Positions 54,919 through 64,000 of a DNA stretch of 64,000 bases are shown in pieces (the first letter of the stretch is position 1; every line of letters begins with the position of its first letter). A model generated the notes under the pieces. It made no database searches and was not told the origin of the DNA. It saw only the letters and a program-made list of their open reading frames with translations. The position numbers and the translations under genes are program-made. The DNA comes from LD21 sp963715785 (GTDB lineage: Bacteria > Bacteroidota > Bacteroidia > Bacteroidales > VadinHA17), in assembly GCA_963715785.1 (NCBI GenBank), contig OY970276.1, positions 2,108,001-2,172,000 of the forward strand, given 5' to 3'.

Positions 54919-56490
54919 ATGAAAGCTCAAAAAAGTAAACACCTTAAAAAGGCATTTATGTGGTACAAAGTAAAGGAATTAAGTGAAAAGGGACTCAATA
55001 AAACCCAGATTTCTTTAGAAGTTGGAATCCATAGAAAAACGGTCAGAAAATACCTGGCTATGAGTGAAGATGAATTTTTCAAATGGATCGAACAGCCAAA
55101 AAATTTACCCAGAAAGCTTAATGATTATTATGAATATGTAAGGATTTTGCTGGATCGTCATCCCTATCTGTCAGCAGCGCAGGTCGAGGATCGGTTAAAA
55201 GAAGAGTTCTCGCAACTACCTGATGTTCATAGTAAAACTGTATACAATTTTGTACAGATTATAAGGAATAAATACGGGATAAAGAAACAGGCAGGCCATC
55301 AGCCCCGTCAATATCAAAAGTTACCGGAGTTAGATTATGGGCTTCAGGCACAGGCAGATATGGGAGAGTATAATATGCAAACAAATGGAGCAAGCCGGAA
55401 AAAGGTATATTTTATGGTATTGATCCTGTGTCGGTCCCGTCAGAAATATGTCTACTTCAGGAATGCTCCATTCACATCACATGATGCTATTACAGCTCAT
55501 GAAAATGCCTTCGCATTTTATGAAGGTCAACCTAGGGAAATAATTTATGATCAGGACAGAATATTAATAACGGATGAGAATCTTGGAGACGTACTTCTGA
55601 CACGTGAATTTAAGATCTATTGCAGCCAGATGGATTTTAAACCTATATTTTGCCGGAAATCTGATCCGGAGAGTAAAGGGAAAGTTGAAAATGCAGTAAA
55701 ATATGTGAAATACAACTTTCTTCGCGGACGTATTTATGAAGGTGAAGAGAATCTTAATCAATCAGCACTGGCATGGTTGTCACGGACCGCAAATGCAAAG
55801 GAACACAGCAGTACAAAAAAGGTTCCAGTCAGGGAATGGGAGATAGAGCGCAGTTATTTATTGCCGGTAAAGACTAATCCAATAAAAATCGCTTCAGAAC
55901 CTCTTTTAAGGTATAAAGTCCGCAAGGATAACACGATAAATTACAGGAGTAATTTTTATACACTTCCAACAGGAACATATCAAGGGCCGGAAACAGTAGT
56001 CCAACTAAAAAACTACAATGAAGAAATACGATTATATACCCCGGATAATGATCTCCTGGCCATTCATCCTTTATGTCTTGGAAGAGGGATGACAATACGC
56101 AATACCGATCACATAAGAGATAAGAGCCAAACTATACTAAAGCTTAAAGAAGAGATAATAGGCATGCTGCCCAATAAAGAAAAAAGCGTTCAATATGTAG
56201 AGATGATATCAAGGGAAAAACCTCGTTATTTTCGGGATAATCTGCTGCTGATGAAAAAGCACATACGCGGTCTTGAAATGGACTTTTTAGTCCAGTCACT
56301 TGACTTTTGCCTTGAAAACAATCTCTATAATGCCAATACTTTTATTGAGGTAGCAAGGCATTACCAGGTTGAATCAAAAACATCAAAGGTAACTATGATA
56401 ATACCTGAAATAAGTATAAAGAACAGGTTGGATACATTGGACATGATGCCAGAGACAAGCAATATATCTACTTACGAGACTATCTTATAA
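54919..56490 (+). CDS. istA: IS21-family transposase IstA
   Basis: The 523-residue transposase has a helix-turn-helix near residues 25-48 (KGLNKTQISLEVGIHRKTVR). The rve/DDE integrase core has its first aspartate in AQADMGEYN near residue 149, the second in IIYDQDRIL near 211, and the glutamate in SDPESKGKVEN near 251. A Mu-type C-terminal beta-barrel region lies around LLRYKVRKDNTINYRSNFYT. IstA cuts and joins the element with the IstB ATPase encoded two bases downstream. Confidence 0.95.
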   Translation: MKAQKSKHLKKAFMWYKVKELSEKGLNKTQISLEVGIHRKTVRKYLAMSEDEFFKWIEQPKNLPRKLNDYYEYVRILLDRHPYLSAAQVEDRLKEEFSQLPDVHSKTVYNFVQIIRNKYGIKKQAGHQPRQYQKLPELDYGLQAQADMGEYNMQTNGASRKKVYFMVLILCRSRQKYVYFRNAPFTSHDAITAHENAFAFYEGQPREIIYDQDRILITDENLGDVLLTREFKIYCSQMDFKPIFCRKSDPESKGKVENAVKYVKYNFLRGRIYEGEENLNQSALAWLSRTANAKEHSSTKKVPVREWEIERSYLLPVKTNPIKIASEPLLRYKVRKDNTINYRSNFYTLPTGTYQGPETVVQLKNYNEEIRLYTPDNDLLAIHPLCLGRGMTIRNTDHIRDKSQTILKLKEEIIGMLPNKEKSVQYVEMISREKPRYFRDNLLLMKKHIRGLEMDFLVQSLDFCLENNLYNANTFIEVARHYQVESKTSKVTMIIPEISIKNRLDTLDMMPETSNISTYETIL

Positions 56491-56492
56491 CA

Positions 56493-57242
56493 ATGGAACA
56501 GATACAAAAAATAAAGCAGTATGCGGATCACTTGCGTCTTACGCTGATGCGTAACCATGCGGAGAAATTTATTCACCAGGCACAAATAGATAAACCAACT
56601 TACCTGGCCTATACTTGTGATCTTCTGGAAAAGGAAGTCCAGCAGAGACAAAGAAGCGATATGGAACGCAGAATAAAACTAGCCCGGCTTCCAAAAAACC
56701 ATGATCTGGATCAATATGATTACAACTTCTCAGCTGGCATAACAAAAAATCAAATGCAGGAGATCCGCGAGCTGATGTGGTTGGAGCAGGCATATAACGT
56801 TGTTTTAATGGGGCCAAGCGGAACCGGCAAAACATTTATTGCCGCGGGGCTGGTGCATGAGGCTGTTTTAAAAGGCTATAGGGCTTATTTTACAAGCATG
56901 GAAGATCTCATAAATGTTCTGAAGATGAAGGAGATGACTTCTTCTGCATTGAATGCGTACAACAGATTTATGCGGGCCCACTTGATTGCAATAGACGATA
57001 TCATGCTCTTCCCGGTAAAGAAGCACGAGGCAGTAGCGTTCTTTAACCTGGTGAATCACTTGCATGAACAGGCATCATTAATAATAACAACCAATAAATC
57101 ACCAAAGCAATGGGCGGAAGCTCTAGAGGACGAGGTATTAGCCACAGCTTTGCTTGACAGAGTCCTCTATCATTGTGAAGTCATAAAACTTGAAGGGAAC
57201 AGCTACCGAATGGAAAATCGTAAAGATATCCTAAAGAAGTAA
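56493..57242 (+). CDS. istB: IS21-family helper ATPase IstB
   Basis: This 249-residue AAA+ protein related to DnaC/DnaA-type ATPases has Walker A GPSGTGKT near residue 107, Walker B LIAIDDIML, sensor IITTNKSPKQW, and the arginine-containing LLDRVLYHCEVI. IstB assembles on target DNA and activates IstA. It is complete and starts two bases after the istA stop. The copy at 46289 is its truncated twin. Confidence 0.94.
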   Translation: MEQIQKIKQYADHLRLTLMRNHAEKFIHQAQIDKPTYLAYTCDLLEKEVQQRQRSDMERRIKLARLPKNHDLDQYDYNFSAGITKNQMQEIRELMWLEQAYNVVLMGPSGTGKTFIAAGLVHEAVLKGYRAYFTSMEDLINVLKMKEMTSSALNAYNRFMRAHLIAIDDIMLFPVKKHEAVAFFNLVNHLHEQASLIITTNKSPKQWAEALEDEVLATALLDRVLYHCEVIKLEGNSYRMENRKDILKK

Positions 57243-57338
57243 GCAGATCTTTGTGATCACTCAGTCGTACCTCCTTCGTGATCACAAAGATCTTTAACAT
57301 GGTAAGTGGTACTTTACTATTGCGAAAAAATGATACTT

Positions 57339-57732
57339 TTTTATTTGCTAATTACAAGAGATTTCAAAAAAGCTATTAACTGAGTCCTAAGCCCCCCAAA
57401 TGGGGGGTTGGGGGGTTGATTAAAAAGAAGTCACAAATAGCTTTAAACTTTTTTATTAAACTCTCAATAGAAGGTTCGCATACCCCTCTATATTATACAC
57501 AGTTTTTCCTATTTATTAACTAGCTAGTAATTAAAGCTTTAATATCCATCAGCTTGATGGCTATGCCCTGAAGGGGGGTAAAATTCCGGATGCGGGTTTA
57601 TTTTCGCCAGACATCCAGAAACTGGTTGAAAAAGACAAAGTTCGCAAAGAAAAATCTAAGAACTTACACAGAGGAGCTGAATGAATCATGATGTAATCCC
57701 AGCGTCATGCAGAAAGAAGCAAGCCAGACCGT
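57339..57732. other. Region between IS21 and ppiD with repeats
   Basis: It holds an inverse copy of the C-rich repeat (about 57392-57420), AGCTTGATGGCTATGCCC at 57551-57568 (inverse of 54236-54253), and a possible coding remnant at 57535-57684. No intact gene is seen. Confidence 0.6.
57535..57684 (+). pseudogene. Possible C-terminal coding remnant
   Basis: An open frame with no start ends in KLVEKDKVRKEKSKNLHRGA plus a glutamate and stop. The charged helical composition looks coding, but it overlaps a dispersed repeat at its 5' side and I recognise no family. Confidence 0.25.
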
Positions 57733-57769
57733 CAAAAAAAACAGGGACAAACCGAAGCATGTCCCTGTT
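57733..57769 (-). terminator. Terminator of ppiD
   Basis: On the minus strand AACAGGGACA and TGTCCCTGTT form a perfect stem around a 10-base loop, followed by a run of T residues. It lies 22 bp after the ppiD stop. Confidence 0.92.
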
Positions 57770-57790
57770 CCTGAAATCCGGATAATTCTG

Positions 57791-59908
57791 TTAATAGAAT
57801 TTATATCTTTTATCAACAATTTTGGCAGCCTTGCGAAGAGCATCATATGCTTCGTATGTGCCTCTCATCTGGAATGTGGTCTTCAGCCTGTCGCGCATTA
57901 ATTGAAGATCATCGCCAGGAGTTGGTGTTATGTTATTTACAGTCAGCATAAAAACTCCATTGTTGCCCTTAACCGGCCCGCTAACTGCTCCTTGTTTTGA
58001 AACTGATGCGGCAGCTATCAATGCGGGCTCATTGCCTGCACCCTGCACGGTATAGGATCTGAAATTTATCTTAGCAGCTTCTTCAACCGTAAGCCCCATA
58101 GTCCTGGCAATATCATCGAGAGTTTTACCAGCCCCGTCATTTTTATTGAACTCTGCAGAGATAAGCTCAGCTTTCTTGTCTTTTAAAAGAGCAAACCTAA
58201 TGTCATTTGCGACATCTTTTTGCGGAGCAATGCCATCTTCCTGTACCTTGGTACAATAAGCCACTACATAATTATCACCTATCTGAAATACAGCCTGCTG
58301 ACTATTATCGAGAATAATTTTTCCTTGCTCGGCCTGGAATAATGCCATAATCAGCGACCTGGGATTATCGAGCCCCGGTAAAGTTTTTTGCTGCGGAGAC
58401 ACGTCATCGGCAACTCTCTTATTCAGACCTTTGGTCGCAATAGTTTTAAGGAATTTATCGTAGGTGTCATTTGTACCGGCAAACTGACTGGCTTCACTAT
58501 AGACTTTCTGGTTTGTTAATGATCCGGCTGTAATTTTTCTTTCAATGTACCCGATATTATATTTACGGACAGGCTTTGACTGTGCAAGAATTTCAATTAT
58601 GTGAATCCCAAAGCTTGTTTCGACTGTTTTTATTTCACCTTTTTGGCCTGTAAAACAAGCATTGTTAAAAGGAAGAACCATTCTGCCTTCAGGAAACCAG
58701 CCCAGGTCGCCTCCTATTTTTGCAGAACCCTGGTCATCAGAATTTGACATCGCAAGTTTCTCAAAAGAAGTCCCTGATTTAATAAGCTTTACAAGACTGT
58801 CTGCTTCATGTTGTGCAGTCTCAATGGTCCTGGTTTTTCCAGTGGCCAGCAATATATGGCGTACATGCACCGAGTCAGGTCTGTCACCTACAGCGATCAG
58901 CCTGGCGAGCTTATAAGACCCGTTTTCAATATACGGTCCGAATACATTTTTTAAATCTTCCTTCCTGGCCCAATCCCTAAGGGTATCAGGAACTCCGCTC
59001 AACGGGACGAAATATCCGACATATCTGGTGTCAGAAGTCAGGTTAATAAAATCGACAGGATCGGGTGCTGCTGCAAAATCTTCTTTCGTTTTATTTATCC
59101 AGTCTTCAGCCTGCTTCATATCTTCTGCAGATGGGACGACATCAAATGTTACATATTCAATGTCTCTGAAAGCTGTTCTCTTGTAACTTTCTTTGTGTTT
59201 CGCATAGTAAGACTCCAAATCGCTCTCAAAGATCTTTATCGAAGAATCAGGAACGGAAGCATAATTTTTAATTACGTAACTGAAATCAACTGTATTGCTG
59301 TCAACCATTTTTTCAAACTCCGCCTGTTTTGAAGTTACGTATAATCCTTTGGAAACAAGATCATTATATTTTGCATTGGTTCTGTCACTCACAATCTCAT
59401 TTTCAAAAAATAACCAGTATTTCTTAGCAGTTTCATCGGTTTCAGTTTGTTTCAGGAAATTAACGAGAAACGATTTATTAAAAGTTCCGGTCTGCTGATC
59501 AGTGAATAGCTGTTTCACTATCTGATGAGGATTGTTTCCGAGCACCAAATCATTCAGCTCGTCAGTGCTTACGCCAAGACCCAGTTTCTTATACTGGGGA
59601 TCCAGGATTTTTTCCCTTACCATTTGCTGCCAGGTCTGCTCCCTCAATGATTCGTTTGTCGCCTCATCAATATTTGTTCTTCCTGATAGTTTATAGATCT
59701 CCAACAGGTTCTGTAATTTTAATTCATAATCCTGATATGAAATATATTCTCCCCCGATCTGACCTATCTCATAATATTTCTTTTGTTTCAGTCTCTGCCC
59801 TCTTCCTTTTCCGAAGAAATCACTGACAACAAACAGAAAAAGAGAGAAACCAATTAATCCCGCAACTAATACTCCGGCTTTCTCGCGTAAAAATTGAAGT
59901 GCTGACAT
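57791..59908 (-). CDS. ppiD: PpiD-like periplasmic peptidyl-prolyl isomerase/chaperone
   Basis: The 705-residue protein has one N-terminal membrane helix (about 12-33, LVAGLIGFSLFLFVVSDFFG) with the rest in the periplasm. A SurA-like N-terminal chaperone region (about 45-230) follows. The parvulin domain (about 345-440) begins VHVRHILLATGK and contains SDDQGSAKIGGDLGWFPEGR and ETSFGIHIIEIL. A C-terminal chaperone region closes it. This matches the SurA/PpiD family, which helps outer-membrane protein folding. The gene stands alone with a strong terminator. Confidence 0.9.
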   Translation of the reverse strand: MSALQFLREKAGVLVAGLIGFSLFLFVVSDFFGKGRGQRLKQKKYYEIGQIGGEYISYQDYELKLQNLLEIYKLSGRTNIDEATNESLREQTWQQMVREKILDPQYKKLGLGVSTDELNDLVLGNNPHQIVKQLFTDQQTGTFNKSFLVNFLKQTETDETAKKYWLFFENEIVSDRTNAKYNDLVSKGLYVTSKQAEFEKMVDSNTVDFSYVIKNYASVPDSSIKIFESDLESYYAKHKESYKRTAFRDIEYVTFDVVPSAEDMKQAEDWINKTKEDFAAAPDPVDFINLTSDTRYVGYFVPLSGVPDTLRDWARKEDLKNVFGPYIENGSYKLARLIAVGDRPDSVHVRHILLATGKTRTIETAQHEADSLVKLIKSGTSFEKLAMSNSDDQGSAKIGGDLGWFPEGRMVLPFNNACFTGQKGEIKTVETSFGIHIIEILAQSKPVRKYNIGYIERKITAGSLTNQKVYSEASQFAGTNDTYDKFLKTIATKGLNKRVADDVSPQQKTLPGLDNPRSLIMALFQAEQGKIILDNSQQAVFQIGDNYVVAYCTKVQEDGIAPQKDVANDIRFALLKDKKAELISAEFNKNDGAGKTLDDIARTMGLTVEEAAKINFRSYTVQGAGNEPALIAAASVSKQGAVSGPVKGNNGVFMLTVNNITPTPGDDLQLMRDRLKTTFQMRGTYEAYDALRKAAKIVDKRYKFY

Positions 59909-60483
59909 CTAATATTTTCTTTAATAATTAATAGAAGGTTACCATTTTTTAATACAGGCGACAAATATAACAAATTTTCATTAAAACTCTGACCTGTCAT
60001 TAAATTGTTAACGGGTCTTTAATCGAAAGGATCAGAGTATTTTAGTGAGTAATAAGGTAATTATTTGAACTAAAATATTACCAGGTCCGTTGACTTCCTT
60101 TGTTTTTGAGTACCAGATCCAGCCTGTTATTGCATTTTAGTTTTCATATTAAATTTCTTCTTTTATTTGCGACCATGCATTTCAAAGCCTCATAATATCA
60201 AATGGTTACAGCAGTCGGAATGAATACGCGATTTCATGAAAACCATCAGTAAAACTATTGTGGGAAATGATATTTTACGATAGTGAAAAATGGTTTTACT
60301 GAAAAAAATATGATTTGACTGCTGCAAAAGCAGCCTTTCTGACTAAAAACATATAAAATAACAGGTATAGGCATTAAAAAACAGGGGTATGTTGAAAAAA
60401 TATTGCAAAAAGTAATAAAATATTGCAATAAAACAGGCTCTGTTTTGAAAAATGTTATATTTTTGTTGAAAAATATTAAAAAA
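59909..60483. other. Long intergenic region upstream of glnN with inverted repeats
   Basis: No gene is seen. A long imperfect inverted repeat runs from 60246 to 60301 (CAGTAAAACTATTGT against ACGATAG...GTTTTACTG), and GCTGCAAAAGCAGC forms a small hairpin near 60320. A TATTTTTG -7-like box at 60458-60465 lies 18 bp before the glnN start. The inverted repeats could belong to a leader or a regulatory RNA for glutamine synthetase; this is inference. Confidence 0.45.
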
Positions 60484-62676
60484 ATGGCAGAACTTAGATT
60501 TAGTGCATTAAGAGAAGTATTCAGCAGGGAGCCTGTTGAAGTTACCACCCCATCGAAAATCGTTTCCGAGTACTACGGACAAAATGTTTTTGATCTCCCT
60601 AAAATGGAGCGATTCCTGTCAAAGGAAGCTTACAAAGTAGTAAAGCGCGCCATAATTGAAGGTAAGTCTCTGAGCAGGCAGGAAGCGGATCAGGTTGCCA
60701 CAGGTCTGAAAGCATGGGCTATTGGCAAAGGTGCCACTCATTACACTCACTGGTTTCACCCTCTTACCGACGGCACTGCAGAAAAACACGACGGTTTTAT
60801 CGATATTGCTGACAACGGCCATGTTGTCGAAAAATTTTCCGGTGAAGTGCTGGTTCAGTCTGAACCAGATGCATCGAGTTTTCCAAGCGGAGGATCTGAG
60901 GAATACATTTGAAGCCAGGGGTTATACCGCATGGGATGTTTCTTCTCCGGTATTTATTGTTGGCACAACCCTTTGTATCCCAACAATTTTTGTGTCATAT
61001 ACAGGCGAAGCACTCGATTATAAGGCTCCACTTGCTTAAAGCCTTGTCGGAGCTCGACAGAGCAGCCGTTGATGTGTGTCAGTATTTTGATAAGGATGTA
61101 ACAAAAGTAATTGCAACACTTGGTTGTGAGCAGGAGTATTTTCTGATTGATGATGCTCTGTATTATGCCAGACCTGATATAGTCCTCGCTGATCGGACGC
61201 TTATGGGCCATCAGTCATCAAAAGATCAGCAGCTTTCTGACCATTATTTTGGTTCTATACCGGAGAGGGTTATGGCTTTTATGGAAGACTTTGAATGTGA
61301 AGCATATAAGCTTGGAATTCCAGTAAAGACCCGCCATAATGAGGTGGCACCTAATCAGTTTGAATGTGCCCCGATATTTGAAGAAGTAAACCTTGCAGTC
61401 GATCATAACCAGATACTTATGGATATTATGCGCAGGGTTGGAAGAAAGCACAAGTTCAGGGTACTGCTTCATGAGAAACCATTTGCAGGAATCAATGGTT
61501 CAGGGAAACATAATAACTGGTCGATGGCTACAAATACCGGTGTGAACCTTTTGTCACCCGGTAAAAATCCAAAGACAAACCTGCAGTTTCTTACATTCCT
61601 GGTGAATGTTATCAAAGCTGTGAATGACAGCAATGATGTACTCAGGGCATCGGTTATGAATGAGACTAACTCATACAGACTCGGCGGACATGAAGCTCCT
61701 CCTGCCATCATTTCCGTATTCGTGGGATCATATCTGACCAACATGCTTGATAATATAGCGCGCAAAGTGACAGATAAAAAGATGACTCCTGCACAAAAGA
61801 CAGAACTTAAAGCTTGGCATAGGCAAGATCCCTGAGATCCTGCTGGATAATACCGACAGAAACCGTACCTCTCCGTTCGCCTTTACAGGGAACAGATTCG
61901 AATTCAGGGCGGTTGGATCATCGGCTAACTGCAGCGCCTCAATGATTGTTCTAAATGCAGCAGTTGCCTATCAGCTGACCCAGTTTAAGAAAGAGGTTGA
62001 TGTGATTATTAAAAAAGGACGCAACAAAGATGAAGCTATATTCCAGGTACTAAAAAAATATATCCTTGAATCTGAGCGCGTTTTGTTTGAAGGCGACAAT
62101 TACAGCAAGGAATGGCACAAGGAAGCCAAGAGGAGAGGGCTGTGTAATTTGGCAAGCGTACCAGAATCTATAAGCCTTTATCTGACAAAACAATCAAGGG
62201 AAGTACTTGTTGGTTCCCACGTATTCACCGACAAGGAACTTGAGAGCCGTGTTGAAGTTGAGTATGAAAAGTTCACCAAAAAGGTACAGATAGAAGCCAG
62301 GGTATTGGGCGATCTGGCAATCAATCACATTGTTCCTATAGCAATAAAATATATGACTTCATTGCTTGATAATATCAAGGGCCTCAAAGAAGTATTCAGC
62401 GACATTGAATACGAAAGACTTGCGGGGGCACGCAAAGAGGTTATAGTCTCTATCTCTGACCATATTACCATGATTAAGAAGCTTGTGAATGAGATGGTTG
62501 ATGAACGAAGGAAGGCTAATGTAATTGAAGATACTTACAAAAAAGCTATTGCATATGAAAACAAAGTTAAGCCCTATCTTGATGAAGTAAGAGCTCACAT
62601 CGATAAGCTTGAGCTTGTTGTCGACAATGAAATGTGGCCTCTGCCTAAGTACCGCGAATTGCTTTTCACTAAATAA
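60484..62676 (+). CDS. glnN: Type III glutamine synthetase, interrupted by three single-base insertions
   Basis: GSIII makes glutamine from glutamate, ammonia and ATP and is the large dodecameric form common in Bacteroidota. Translation starts at MAELRFSALREVF. The frame breaks three times: an extra T at 60895 (after SSFPSGG), an extra G at 61034 (after YKAPL) and an extra G at 61812 (after KTELK). Removing them gives one continuous 729-residue protein, exactly the usual length, with GYTAWDVSSPVF, VKTRHNEVAPNQFECAPIFE, HEKPFAGINGSGKHNNWS, GEAP-like HEAPPAIISVF, DRNRTSPFAFTGNRFEFR and the C-terminal LWPLPKYRELL-like WPLPKYRELLF all intact. Three independent breaks with otherwise perfect conservation point to sequence errors, but a recent pseudogene cannot be excluded. 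Confidence 0.9.
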
Positions 62677-62715
62677 TAAATAATAGGTTAGTTGATTTTT
62701 TTTCATGCTTAGAGT

Positions 62716-62755
62716 AAAAGGATTCCTTTTTTTGGGATCCTTTTTATTTTTGACC
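62716..62755 (+). terminator. Terminator of glnN
   Basis: AAAAGGATTCC and GGGATCCTTTT pair over 11 bp (one T-G) around a T-rich loop and are followed by TTATTTTT. Confidence 0.9.
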
Positions 62756-62913
62756 GCAATCCCTTCAATTCAGTACTTTATTGCCTGATATTGATATAAA
62801 TTGATAGAATCCACCTTCCGAATACATAATAATAATTGCCAGGCTTCAGCGTTAATAGGTATTATCAATTTCCTGAAATTGATTACTTTTATAAAAAAAA
62901 CGGAGGCATAGTC

Positions 62914-64000
62914 ATGAAGCAATTATTTCTTTTCTTTTTATTGTTGATTTTTTTAACATCTCCGGAGGTATATGCGCAGAAGCGCAAAACTGAAAGAGCC
63001 TATGCCTCATTCACTGCCGGTGAATATTATGATGCTATCGATCTGTTTAAAGATGCATATTCAAAAACAAAAAAAGCAAATAAAAACACCCGGACCGACC
63101 TTGTGTATATGATTGCCGAATGCTACAGGCTTACCAATGATCCAAAAAATGCCGAGATTTGGTATAAGCTCGCTGTGAAATCATCCAGTTCTAAGCCTGA
63201 AGCGGAGTACTGGCTGGGTGAATCATTAAAAAAGAATGGCAAGTATTCCCAGGCAGCTGATGAATTTAAAAAATTTAAACAGGCTTCTCCTTCTGATACC
63301 CGTGCTGAACAGGAGATCAGATCATGCGAACTGTCTGAGGAATGGTCGAGAAATCCTGAAGCTTATAAGGTTGATGAGCTCAAAGACCTGAATTCGAAAG
63401 AATCTGATTTTAGTCCAGCATACGCCAGGGATGATTATAGTGAGGTATATTTTACATCAGCCCGTGACGGTGTGGCTGGGAAAAAGACGCATGGCGCAAC
63501 AGGTCAGAACTTCACGGATATCTTTGAAAGCAAAGTTGATAAAAAATCAAAATGGAGCACTCCTGTCCCCGTGCAGGGTATTAATAGTGAATTTGAAGAA
63601 GGGACACCTTCCTTCTCAGCAGATTTCAAGGAGCTTTATTTCACCCGGTGTGAGGTAGGAAAACGCGAAAAGAAAGGCTGTAAGATCATGTATTCAAGGA
63701 GATCAGGTGATAAGTGGAGCGATCCTAAAAACCTCGGTATACTGCCCGATTCATTGATAGCTGCACATCCTTCATTATCAAAAGACGGATTGACATTATA
63801 TTTTGTTTCTGACATTGCCGGCGGTTTTGGTAAAAAGGATATCTGGAAAGTTACCAGGCTGAGACCCGGAGATGGATGGTCAAAACCTGTTAATCTCGGT
63901 CCTGATATAAATACCCCCGGAGATGAGCTATTCCCATACATTAGGGAAGATGGAACCTTATATTTTTCGTCAGACGGACTTATCGGAATGGGTGGCCTGG
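62914..64000 (+). CDS. PorE-like OmpA-family protein with TPR and PD40 repeats (3' end outside window)
   Basis: The open frame runs from ATG 62914 to the window edge with no stop (362 codons). It starts with a signal peptide (MKQLFLFFLLLIFLTSPEVYAQ). TPR-like helices follow (about 25-150; AYASFTAGEYYDAIDLFKDA, then EYWLGESLKKNGKYSQAADE). From about residue 165 there are PD40/WD40-like beta-propeller blades (YSEVYFTSARDG, FKELYFTR, DGLTLYFVSD, DGTLYFSSDG). This layout fits the Bacteroidota PorE/OmpA group tied to the type IX secretion system or cell-envelope anchoring; the OmpA domain would lie beyond the window. An unusually good Shine-Dalgarno-like GGAGG precedes the start by nine bases. Confidence 0.82.
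   Translation, partial: MKQLFLFFLLLIFLTSPEVYAQKRKTERAYASFTAGEYYDAIDLFKDAYSKTKKANKNTRTDLVYMIAECYRLTNDPKNAEIWYKLAVKSSSSKPEAEYWLGESLKKNGKYSQAADEFKKFKQASPSDTRAEQEIRSCELSEEWSRNPEAYKVDELKDLNSKESDFSPAYARDDYSEVYFTSARDGVAGKKTHGATGQNFTDIFESKVDKKSKWSTPVPVQGINSEFEEGTPSFSADFKELYFTRCEVGKREKKGCKIMYSRRSGDKWSDPKNLGILPDSLIAAHPSLSKDGLTLYFVSDIAGGFGKKDIWKVTRLRPGDGWSKPVNLGPDINTPGDELFPYIREDGTLYFSSDGLIGMGGL

Larger units (their letters stand above)
54832..57338 (+). mobile_element. IS21-family insertion sequence, intact copy
   Basis: The left end AAGTACCACTTTTTCGCAAT (54832-54851) matches, in inverse, the right end AAGTATCATTTTTTCGCAAT ending at 57338. An additional AAAGT-x-CCA internal repeat follows on each side, as is typical for IS21 ends. 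It carries complete istA and istB genes. A target duplication was not identified with confidence. Confidence 0.8.

Noticed and set aside
60909..61835. Separate 308-residue glutamine synthetase gene
   Set aside because: It is the middle part of one GSIII gene, joined to both neighbours by removing single inserted bases.

Overview
The window is about 64 kb of a moderately AT-rich chromosome from an uncultured Bacteroidota, most likely of the Bacteroidales/Marinilabiliales type. The evidence is two tandem SusC/SusD outer-membrane uptake pairs, a type III glutamine synthetase, a type III pantothenate kinase, a dihydroorotase with the QxH variant, a PorE-like OmpA/PD40 protein, 16S rRNA ending in GGAACACCTCC, and promoters of the Bacteroidota form TTTG-N19-TAnnTTTG in front of both rRNA operons.

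Layout. 1-1.4 kb: the 3' end of topoisomerase IV subunit A (parC) and shikimate kinase (aroK), each broken by one extra base. 1.5-2.5 kb: an IS1595-family transposase. 2.6-8.8 kb: a pair of large signalling-type genes, a nucleotide-translocase-fold membrane protein with a HEAT-like tail and a membrane-anchored nSTAND1 NTPase with WD40 repeats. 9.0-11.3 kb: gpmI and a DUF3109 protein. 11.5-23.7 kb: two SusC/SusD pairs, the second followed by two more surface lipoproteins and a terminator. 23.8-27.85 kb (minus strand): coaX, an outer-membrane protein, lptC, a small membrane protein and a CorC/HlyC protein, packed as an operon. 27.86-30.16 kb: three identical 726-bp tandem units, each made of a 9-bp minisatellite plus a 608-bp internally deleted IS1634-type element. 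30.2-39.5 kb: mfd, fbp, lysC, pyrC, a polyprenol-phosphate mannosyltransferase and an outer-membrane protein.

39.6-54.1 kb: two rRNA operons in direct orientation about 9 kb apart, each with tandem promoters. Operon 1 has tRNA-Ile, then 11 identical 80-bp tandem copies of a damaged tRNA-Ala-like sequence, then a normal tRNA-Ala. Operon 2 has no tRNA. IS21-family copies lie in inverted orientation on either side of operon 2: a decayed one at 46.2-48.3 kb and an intact one at 54.8-57.3 kb. 57.8-64 kb: ppiD, a type III glutamine synthetase with three single-base insertions, and the start of a PorE-like gene that runs off the window.

The most striking structures are the 11-copy tRNA-Ala-like array inside the rRNA spacer and the triplicated minisatellite/IS unit upstream of coaX. 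Both are perfect recent tandem amplifications and both need read-level confirmation. Five single-base insertions in conserved genes at the two ends of the window suggest residual sequencing errors, although four of the five share the same local context. No CRISPR array, prophage or recognised defence island is present; the closest thing to an uncharacterised system is the translocase-fold/nSTAND1-WD40 pair.
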